From Scheffersomyces stipitis CBS 6054 (lineage: Eukaryota > Ascomycota > Pichiomycetes > Serinales > Debaryomycetaceae), in the NCBI RefSeq assembly GCF_000209165.1, contig NC_009043.1, positions 1,426,001 through 1,490,000 on the forward strand: a stretch of DNA of 64,000 nt, in the 5' to 3' direction. Positions within the stretch are counted from its first letter, which is position 1; every line of letters begins with the position of its first letter. A program made the position numbers and the translations under genes. The notes below the pieces were generated by a model. That model saw only the letters and a program-made list of their open reading frames with translations, did not search any database and was not told the origin of the DNA. Positions 57,263 to 64,000 of the stretch are shown in pieces.

Positions 57263-57952
57263 ATGGCTGCAGGTGCATTTATTCTTGGATCCACAGGCTT
57301 GTGCGGGTACCAGATGCTTCGATTTGCCGAGAAATCACTGTTGTTTGACAAGATCAGCACCGTAGGCCGTAAACTTCCAGATTTCAAGAGTGAAAAGGTC
57401 CATCTAATCCAAGAGGCAGACAGTGACAAATGGCCCGAGATCATTGAAAAGGAAGCCAAGGGATACAGCACCTTCTTCTCTGGATTGGGTAGCACCATTG
57501 GTGCCGCTGGAAGTGCAGAGAACTTTGAGAGAATCGACTATGGAATTAACTACGCAGCAGCAAAGGCTGCAAAGAAGGCAGGTGTTCAAACATTTGTTCT
57601 CATTTCTGCCCCTCTTTCAAATGCAAATTCTCGCTTTCTCTATATTAGAACGAAGGGTAAACTCGAGGACGACATCATAGCGTTGAAGTTCGCCAGAACA
57701 ATCATTTTGAGACCAGGTATTTTACTTGGAGAAAGAGAAAAATTCAGAAGCATTACTGAAAGCATTATAGTAGGCATCTCTAAGTACACCCATGGTAACT
57801 TCCTCTCCGCATTGACTGTGCCTGCGTACGGAGAGGAAATGGGCCAAATTGCTGTCAACTTAGCTCTGGAACCAATTCCACAAAGTCAAACTGAGCCTAT
57901 TGTCAATATCATATCAGCTAAGCAGATTACCAATCTAGCCAAAAAGTTGTAA
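57263..57952 (+). CDS. FMP52: FMP52, mitochondrial NAD(P)-binding short-chain dehydrogenase-like protein, 229 aa
   Basis: The N-terminal Rossmann fold has the nucleotide loop GSTGLCG (residues 9-15). A YxxxK pair in [12 protein letters not shown] fits the atypical SDR (HTATIP2/TIP30-like) family. Conserved blocks typical of fungal Fmp52: [47 protein letters not shown]. The start at 57263 (MAAGAFILG) gives 229 aa, against 231 in S. cerevisiae; an upstream in-frame ATG (57212) would add 17 residues. The protein was found in mitochondrial outer-membrane fractions in yeast; its substrate is unknown. Confidence 0.92.
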   Translation: MAAGAFILGSTGLCGYQMLRFAEKSLLFDKISTVGRKLPDFKSEKVHLIQEADSDKWPEIIEKEAKGYSTFFSGLGSTIGAAGSAENFERIDYGINYAAAKAAKKAGVQTFVLISAPLSNANSRFLYIRTKGKLEDDIIALKFARTIILRPGILLGEREKFRSITESIIVGISKYTHGNFLSALTVPAYGEEMGQIAVNLALEPIPQSQTEPIVNIISAKQITNLAKKL

Positions 57953-58210
57953 CCAAATTAGGCGTATGGACTCCACCTTTTGACCATTATCAATTTTACC
58001 CCACTAATTGCAAGATGTGCGTTCTGAAAAATTTGGTGACACAGAACGAACTTGGGACCCATATGACAAACTACCAGTAGTAAAATTATTCTTCTATGAA
58101 CTGCTTTTTATACATATTTATTATATAGACCCGTGATTGGGACCACAACTTTGTAGCTAGTTTCTGGCGTTTATTTGTACATAGCTAACTACATTTGCAA
58201 TCAACATAAT

Positions 58211-58957
58211 ATGAAGAGGAACTTCAATAGTGCCGTCACACTACGCGAGAAGTCCAGTGGCCGATTACTATATTCGATCCCGTCATTAGCGCGTATAGTT
58301 TACGTCAGCAGCTACAAGAAGAAGCCGGAGCCAGACAGAACCAAGACTAGTGCTAGAGCTCCTCTGTCATTGATTGAAGTAGCTTCATCCATAAAAATTC
58401 CAACCAAAGTTAGTCAGATAATCTCATCCATCATCCTCAGCCAAAATGAGCCACATTCTCGGTCTCAGTTTGTAGGACTGGATGCGCACAAGACAGACAT
58501 GATGGTCATCGACTCCATTCGCATCACAACCACAAGATACGTGTTTTTCCTCGGAGTTCAGGGCAAGGAACACATCGAAGACATCAGCTCAGCGATTCCG
58601 TCTCATAACGAGAATGACGCAGATACTATATTTGTATCTAGCAACCTTTTATCTGTCAACGGACGCCATACGTCTAATAATATCCAGTGTTCAGAATTAA
58701 CAAGCTACTTCAAAATACTTGATCCTTTGGGTGGAGGTTCGTATCCACTAGACTATTTGGTTATAATAGACGGTAATGATCAAGTCAGATGCAAAATTCC
58801 GTTAGTGATCAATAACCAAAATATATTTCAAAGAACTCTCAATGCCAGAAAGGATAGAAGTGGAATATCTACACACTTGACGTTTGGAATCAGTCTTGAT
58901 CAACTAGCCGGGTTCCTAGAAGAATACAATCAATACTTTGCGAACCACGGTTCGTAA
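58211..58957 (+). CDS. Uncharacterised protein, 248 aa
   Basis: I do not recognise the family. The N-terminus is basic (MKRNFNSAVTLREKSSGRLLYSIPSLARIVYVSSYKKK), Arg-rich with few acids for 35 residues, which could be a mitochondrial presequence or a DNA/RNA-binding tail. The remainder alternates hydrophobic strands and charged loops (DMMVIDSIRITTTRYVFFLGVQGKEHIEDI, YPLDYLVIIDGNDQVRCKIPLVIN) suggesting a compact beta-rich domain. An ATG at 58175 would add 12 residues. It converges on YAF9 (120 bp between stops). Confidence 0.7.
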   Translation: MKRNFNSAVTLREKSSGRLLYSIPSLARIVYVSSYKKKPEPDRTKTSARAPLSLIEVASSIKIPTKVSQIISSIILSQNEPHSRSQFVGLDAHKTDMMVIDSIRITTTRYVFFLGVQGKEHIEDISSAIPSHNENDADTIFVSSNLLSVNGRHTSNNIQCSELTSYFKILDPLGGGSYPLDYLVIIDGNDQVRCKIPLVINNQNIFQRTLNARKDRSGISTHLTFGISLDQLAGFLEEYNQYFANHGS

Positions 58958-59077
58958 CCTGACAATATAAAGATGTCTGTCTATTGTACATTGGTGGTAT
59001 TTCACATGCATACTACATATTTACATACTCACTCTTTTACGATTTAATGATACACTTTCAAGAAACAACCCAACCTC

Positions 59078-59746
59078 TTACTGAAGTAACGCCAACTTCT
59101 CTTGCTCCAAATCCTTGTACTGATTTCGCTGGTTCTCTATTTCCTCTCTCACCTTACTGATGTATACATCTAACCTAGCCAACTCATCCATTTCGTCAGT
59201 TCGGATGAATTCTTGCGATCTTTTGTCAGGATCTGAAAGCTTATATGGCAAAAGATTGGATGGCTTGCGAGTCAAGATCTCAAACACTCTTTCCGTTGGT
59301 TCCTGGAACACCAACTCGTCGTATAATACAGAATGGACTTCTCCGTTCTCTTTCGTAGGGTGCTGAGGATTGAAAGGATGTAATCTTAACCCATGGAAGA
59401 TCTGGAAGTTCTTCTCATTTACTCCTAATTCAGCTCCAGAATGGAAATGGATCTTGATGATGATCTCAAACTCACCCCATCCAGTTTCAGTTACTTGATA
59501 TGGTGGCTTCTCGATTGATCGCACGGGATTTTCGTAGGTTTCATGAAGTTTGAATGTCACCTTTTTAATTAATGGAGTTAAATCTATGTTATTAAGAACG
59601 GGTTTGAAGAAAACTGTCCATTCATGAGTATGGTCTGTCGGAGTAGTAGGCTTCCTTTTTTCCGGAGTCAACCGTATGGCATGGTTTCCATATAGCACAG
59701 GAACTGATATGGATATAAACTTTATTCTTTTACTGCCGGAACTCAT
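59078..59746 (-). CDS. YAF9: YAF9, YEATS-domain subunit of NuA4 and SWR1, 222 aa
   Basis: A shared subunit of the NuA4 acetyltransferase and the SWR1 H2A.Z-depositing complex. The YEATS domain (~1-165) reads acetyl/acyl-lysine on histone H3: ISVPVLYGNHAIRL, DHTHEWTVFFKPVLNNIDLTPLIKKVTFKLHETYENPVR, PPYQVTETGWGEFEIIIKIHF, and FHGLRLHP. The aromatic cage region (HxxTH-like loop, GWGEF) is intact. The C-terminus (~190-222) is a coiled coil for complex assembly. The length matches S. cerevisiae (226 aa). In S. cerevisiae YAF9 adjoins INP52, as here. Confidence 0.96.
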   Translation of the reverse strand: MSSGSKRIKFISISVPVLYGNHAIRLTPEKRKPTTPTDHTHEWTVFFKPVLNNIDLTPLIKKVTFKLHETYENPVRSIEKPPYQVTETGWGEFEIIIKIHFHSGAELGVNEKNFQIFHGLRLHPFNPQHPTKENGEVHSVLYDELVFQEPTERVFEILTRKPSNLLPYKLSDPDKRSQEFIRTDEMDELARLDVYISKVREEIENQRNQYKDLEQEKLALLQ

Positions 59747-60007
59747 GAGTGGTGACTAGTGTAGATACAATTGATCTTTGTAGAACAAATCCTGTTTTCA
59801 AGATTTCTAATATTTTGTGCCAAAGTCGTGCTTCACACATAAAAGAATGGATGCAAAACAGCTTTAGTTGAGAAAGACAAAAGCCCATCAGTAACTGAAT
59901 ACATATATCTGGTAACGGTTCATCACAGTCAACTATGTGTATATATTCTATTAAACGTAACATATTTTAAAAACGTACATGCTATTCATTAGTGGAATGT
60001 CTTTAAT

Positions 60008-63000
60008 TTACTTTGGCACCAACGGCTTCCAGTCAGACATACTCTTCGGTATTTCTGGTGTAACAGAAGCTCCTAATCTTGGAGGAGGTGGAGCAGGTAC
60101 AGCAGTTTTTGCCTTTTGAAGTGGAGGTGGCAAATGGGTTTCTGATTTGCTTACTTCCGGCTTCAAGATCTTTGGAGCAGCCAAAGTCGTGGGTTTGGAG
60201 GGAACCAATGGTTTCACGTTCGATGGATGTGATGGATGAAGTGGAGGTATAGTCCTGTGAAGTGGTGAAGCCCCATTAGATTTTAAAACAGGAGATGATA
60301 CTGGCGACGAAATGTTAGGCGTAGCAGAATTGGATCTGCTAGGAATGAGTGGTGTTGTAGAAAATCCAAATGGAGGATTGACTACCCTCGGAGTAGGGAT
60401 TGCAAGACTTGCATTTGATTTTCTTTCTGGTGGGGGAGGAGGCACAGAAAAGCCGGTTTCTGGAGGTGGAGGTAACTTTCTAGGTAACGTGGCTCTTCCA
60501 GTTGTCAAGTCTGTGGCAACCTGTCTTCTGCTAGTAGGAGGAGGAGGAACTCGTCTAGGTGAAATTTCACTTTTTACCGAAGTGGGTGTTGAAACTGTTT
60601 CGACACCTAATAAATTCATATCAGACAAAACATCATGGGAGAAACTGTTTCCGTTAGTTTTGGGGTCCGGACTCTTGGAATAGATTGAGTTGGCCGCACT
60701 AATGTCTAGTAAATTCTCACCAACACCGAGATGTTCTAACTTGTAACTATCATACAAACTCTTAGACATCTTCAACTTCTTGTCTTGGTCGATGAATTCA
60801 ACTTTACTGTTGAATGTGGCATATACTGGTTTGTGATCACTGACAAAGATATCCATAACAGAGTTATAGTTGAGAAGCTTCAAACTCTCTTTATCCTTAG
60901 CTGACAAATAAAGGACTCTATCCGTCCAAGATGGAACTCTTTGCTTCTCAGATGTATCATAATCAGAAGTGCCCTTATCAAACTTGTAAGTAGGATAAAA
61001 CTTGATCGGTCCTTCTTTGAACCCATGAAATGCACCCTTCAGAGATATTTCTTCATTCAATTGATCAACAGCAAGCAACTCATCGAATGCACCATGTTCA
61101 ATAAGCGACCTGCATTGGTCATTTGCTAGCGAGATTCTGTAGTTCAAATCTCCAAACCAGATCACATGGTCGTGATCTTTTATGGTGTAATTTCTTGTGA
61201 ATGTCAACCCTTGCATGATTGTAGAATAGTCGTTGAATCTTTCAACAACTGCAGTAGTACCAGCAGCCAAATGGGATGTAATTAAAGCAAACGATGTAGA
61301 CCCAAATTCAAATCTTACAGCACAAGCTCCTTTGTTAGCAGTCATTCCTCCTAAACCTGTCTTCCGTGAAGATCCGGCCACTTGTGTGACATTGTGCACT
61401 TGAGATTTCTTTGCAAACAAGAATAAGGACATAGAAGCTATTGATTCTGTTCTCAAAAGCAAATATTGTTCCTTTTGTGAGTTTAACTGATCATTCAAGA
61501 TCTTTGCCCACTTCAATGGTTTTGAAGGATCGGCATTCAACATTCCCCCAGCATTGAGCTCAATTAACTCCTGGAAACCAATGGCAAAGATATCGGGTAG
61601 TTCACTACTAGAATTTTCGGGTGGGAACAACCATCCAGTCAAATCAACAGGTCTAGCACCAGGTTCCAAAGCATTTAAATTATATGTACCAGCGAATACC
61701 GTAATATTATTCCAAGTAGTGAATAGATTGGACTGTGTTTTCAATTGTTCGTTGACGTAATCATTGATAGGATCAAATATTTTTACAGGTCTCGTTCTGG
61801 CATCGTAGCCTAATAAAACATCCATAGTTGATTGTTTCTTACCATCAACAAAAGTGTTCTGGTACATACGAGACACTGATTTGGTAACGTCAGACAAAGC
61901 TCCTGCAAAATTCATCTTTCCAGATCTTGAAAACGAAGACTTAAGGGCATTTGTACCCGTGTAGATTTGGGAGATGGCATCACCATTATCGGCCCATAAT
62001 GAATTGTGCTTTATGATTATATCCTCATTCACCAATCTATCACGATGGCTTCCAGACGATTGATTTTGCAAAATACTGTCCAATACATTCTTGCAAATAA
62101 CTTGCTGGATCAAGTTTGTTCTGTCAAGACAATCCAAGCAATTGACTCTGAACACACCATCTTGACGGGTCACAACTTCCTCTTGTTCAATGTCATAAAC
62201 GAACCAACCGAATTGTTCTTGTGAATCTCTAAGTAAGGGAAGGATTTTTGTTGCTCCGGCAAAACCTCCACTTTGTTTTGTTTCATGATGGAAATCGAAC
62301 TCTGTATAGGAGATCTCTTCCTTACGTTCTGCATCGTCGTACAAATCACGAAATCTCCTTGAAACAGAAATTTCAGCTGGCTTGGTTTTGGATAACAAGT
62401 TCACAATATGACAGACTCCGTACTTTTCACATACTTCTGTGAAATGTCTATCGAAAATTGGCTGAGTTGCTTCTAAGGATCTCGTCAAAGTGATCTTAGG
62501 ATTAATCAAAGTTGAATCCTGTTCCCAAAATGTTGGCACCGAGCCTCTAATCTGCGTGAATGAAAAAATCGAAGACTGAGTTGGATGAAAGTATATAAAT
62601 TCTGTCTCAACAAAGTTGGCTACATTACCATTGTCATCAATACCACGAGCATTGAATCTTGTTCCAGCTCTTTTCCATGATTGCTTTGAAATCACAGTGA
62701 TAGAATCTTGAGAGGAGTTCAAAGCTACAGTCTTGGCAAACCCTCTGATTACAGTAGTGAGAAAATGGTTGTTGTCCATGGACTCTTGGGCATAGGGATC
62801 TAAGTTCGATCTGAATTTGAGCAATTCATCCATAAGAAACGAATTCCACATGTACTCTTTTTGGTAGTGCTCTACAGTCTTGGTAGGTTTGGTACGACTT
62901 GCTCCTTCAAATAATTTAGTATTGGAGATACCTCTGTTCTGCAATAGAGAAGTCAAATCAAAGTCGTTAGAATAGTAGAATGAGCCATTCGACAATAACT

Positions 63001-63421
63001 TCTTCAACTCCTGGCAAGGATGTACCTCTCTGGCGTAATCGTTGTCTTCTTCAGATCCAGCAACAGCTATTGGGATTCCGTTAGCATCCAAGTTAGCGAA
63101 GTCCCATTCGTCAGAAGCTAATGATATGAAATCAACAGAGTAAATTTTGTCCACTGTCTCATAGTTGACTGGATTCGCCACGTTAAGTATGGCACCAGTG
63201 ATGACAGCCACAAATACCTGATGGTCCAAATGGATCAAACCTAGACATCCAAACACTTCCCTCTTAATCAATGTGCGGAACCCTTGTTCTTTAGTGACAT
63301 GGCTGTTGGACGCAATTTCAACATTGACTTTCGACGCTTTCTTCAGCTGTCGAAGTAAGAGTGCGTGAGTCTCTGAACAGAGTGCAATGGTACGAGGACT
63401 GTCCTTATATAGCAACTTCAT
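60008..63421 (-). CDS. INP52: Synaptojanin-like polyphosphoinositide phosphatase INP52/INP53, 1137 aa
   Basis: It removes phosphates from PI(4,5)P2 and monophosphorylated phosphoinositides, acting in endocytosis, actin patches and Golgi traffic. The N-terminal Sac1 domain (~1-500) has an intact C-x5-R-T active site in NCLDCLDRTN (C428, R434), unlike Inp51, whose Sac1 domain is inactive. The 5-phosphatase domain (~565-890) has FAGTYNLNALEPG, AIGFQELIEL, HVIWFGDLNYRI, VPSWTDRVLY and SDHKPVYATF (catalytic H863). The C-terminal ~200 residues are Pro-rich (RRVPPPPTSRR, KLPPPPETG), a likely SH3-ligand tail. It is the single pre-duplication counterpart of the INP52/INP53 pair, so neither name is exclusive. 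Confidence 0.93.
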   Translation of the reverse strand: MKLLYKDSPRTIALCSETHALLLRQLKKASKVNVEIASNSHVTKEQGFRTLIKREVFGCLGLIHLDHQVFVAVITGAILNVANPVNYETVDKIYSVDFISLASDEWDFANLDANGIPIAVAGSEEDNDYAREVHPCQELKKLLSNGSFYYSNDFDLTSLLQNRGISNTKLFEGASRTKPTKTVEHYQKEYMWNSFLMDELLKFRSNLDPYAQESMDNNHFLTTVIRGFAKTVALNSSQDSITVISKQSWKRAGTRFNARGIDDNGNVANFVETEFIYFHPTQSSIFSFTQIRGSVPTFWEQDSTLINPKITLTRSLEATQPIFDRHFTEVCEKYGVCHIVNLLSKTKPAEISVSRRFRDLYDDAERKEEISYTEFDFHHETKQSGGFAGATKILPLLRDSQEQFGWFVYDIEQEEVVTRQDGVFRVNCLDCLDRTNLIQQVICKNVLDSILQNQSSGSHRDRLVNEDIIIKHNSLWADNGDAISQIYTGTNALKSSFSRSGKMNFAGALSDVTKSVSRMYQNTFVDGKKQSTMDVLLGYDARTRPVKIFDPINDYVNEQLKTQSNLFTTWNNITVFAGTYNLNALEPGARPVDLTGWLFPPENSSSELPDIFAIGFQELIELNAGGMLNADPSKPLKWAKILNDQLNSQKEQYLLLRTESIASMSLFLFAKKSQVHNVTQVAGSSRKTGLGGMTANKGACAVRFEFGSTSFALITSHLAAGTTAVVERFNDYSTIMQGLTFTRNYTIKDHDHVIWFGDLNYRISLANDQCRSLIEHGAFDELLAVDQLNEEISLKGAFHGFKEGPIKFYPTYKFDKGTSDYDTSEKQRVPSWTDRVLYLSAKDKESLKLLNYNSVMDIFVSDHKPVYATFNSKVEFIDQDKKLKMSKSLYDSYKLEHLGVGENLLDISAANSIYSKSPDPKTNGNSFSHDVLSDMNLLGVETVSTPTSVKSEISPRRVPPPPTSRRQVATDLTTGRATLPRKLPPPPETGFSVPPPPPERKSNASLAIPTPRVVNPPFGFSTTPLIPSRSNSATPNISSPVSSPVLKSNGASPLHRTIPPLHPSHPSNVKPLVPSKPTTLAAPKILKPEVSKSETHLPPPLQKAKTAVPAPPPPRLGASVTPEIPKSMSDWKPLVPK

Positions 63422-63845
63422 TACACTACAATTCTATACAAATATGCAACCGCCAGTTGATGTTGATGATGATGTTGACTGGTATTCAAATGGAGTTGAT
63501 TCTGCTGTTTCTGCTACTTAAACTGAATCTGGAGAACTAGGGTTCATCTGAAATACCAAATTTCGGGTAGAGTGTGTATTCAGGAATTTTTTGCGAAGGA
63601 GGCACAAGACTGCTGAGTGCGTCTATTTGAAACTTGATCTCCATACTTAGCTATTCGAAGGTAGTTGCTTTGTATCTTTATAACGCACAATTCCAATTGA
63701 CTCAATTCCCTTGGATTTGGATATAAATACCTTTGTCGTATCTTTTATCTGGAGGTTTTAACCTGGTTTTTATTGTAAGCTTACCCCTATTTTAAAGCGG
63801 CTCCTTGAATCTATTCGTAATTCCAACAATCAGTTTCCATATAGT
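63422..63845. other. Divergent promoter region, INP52/53 and Maf gene
   Basis: 424 bp. TATAAAT at 63722-63728 is 118 bp upstream of the Maf start codon. A short GATGTTGATGATGATGTTGA repeat (63460-63479) lies near the INP52/53 end. Confidence 0.45.
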
Positions 63846-64000
63846 ATGCCTTCGTTTCGACATCCATTATACGAGAAGTTGAGCCAATACAAATTCATCC
63901 TCGGTTCCACATCACCCAGACGTCTAGATATCTTACACAACAACTTGAACATCAAGGACGTGACAATAATAGGCTCTAGCTTCGAAGAGAACCTAACAAA
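63846..64000 (+). CDS. Maf-family nucleotide pyrophosphatase (YOR111W-like), N-terminal 51 codons
   Basis: The gene is cut by the window end. The visible part includes YKFILGSTSPRRLDILHNNL, the N-terminal Maf signature (S-x-S-P-R-R-x-x-x-L, with T replacing one S), which binds the triphosphate of non-canonical nucleotides. Maf proteins hydrolyse m7GTP, UTP or dTTP-like substrates to keep them out of nucleic acids. The orthologue in S. cerevisiae is YOR111W, two genes from INP53 (YOR109W), which supports the call. Confidence 0.8.
   Translation, partial: MPSFRHPLYEKLSQYKFILGSTSPRRLDILHNNLNIKDVTIIGSSFEENLT

Overview
This window is nuclear DNA of a budding yeast (Saccharomycotina). The left half (1-31,228) is a nest of Ty1/copia-type LTR retrotransposons. 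The right half (about 33,000-64,000) is a compact, apparently intron-poor run of single-copy genes. In-frame CTG codons fall where relatives have serine: the RNase H domain at 1335, integrase C-termini at 17971 and 12840-12842, and chitin synthase at 38712. This points to the CTG-Ser clade (Candida/Debaryomyces-like, genetic code 12). I do not name a species.

Retrotransposon half. Three families are present, all Ty5/Tca5-like (Pseudoviridae, hemivirus type): one Gag-Pol ORF, and an 11-nt primer-binding site complementary to the initiator-tRNA anticodon arm. Family 1 has a 361-bp LTR and two zinc knuckles: copy 1a at 1-2154 and fragment 1b at 2542-3437. Family 2 has a 447-bp LTR: intact 2a at 15498-20676 (+), intact 2b at 22205-27383 (-), a split LTR 2c at 2155-2541, and a gag scrap 2d at 21238-21554. 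Family 3 has a 393-394-bp LTR: intact 3b at 9044-15403 (-); 3a (-), in pieces at 3438-9043, 15404-15497 and 21555-22204; and a decayed 3c (+) in pieces at 20677-21237 and 27384-31228. Copy 3b sits inside 3a with an AAATA target-site duplication. Copies 2a and 2b sit inside 3a and 3c. The 1.5-kb stretch between 2a and 2b (20677-22204) is in the wrong orientation: flipping it restores both missing 5-bp duplications and rejoins 3a and 3c. It is therefore either a real inversion between inverted 5.2-kb repeats or a misassembly.

Junction zone (31,229-33,381). It holds a frameshifted coding relic on the minus strand, a degraded family-1 LTR and an AT-rich stretch.

Gene half, left to right: BIT61-like TORC2 subunit (-), class I chitin synthase (+), PRP20/RCC1 Ran exchange factor (+), CAF40 of CCR4-NOT (+), a MATE transporter (+), ENP1/bystin (-), PLC1 (-), HIS7 (-) with two Gcn4 sites upstream, a methyltransferase-like protein (-), an RCR1/RCR2-like membrane protein (+), FMP52 (+), an unrecognised protein (+), YAF9 (-), an INP52/INP53 synaptojanin (-), and the first 51 codons of a Maf-family pyrophosphatase (+). 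These are mostly unrelated housekeeping functions, not a pathway cluster. Gene order keeps traces of the pre-duplication yeast order: ENP1 near HIS7, and YAF9-INP52/53-Maf.
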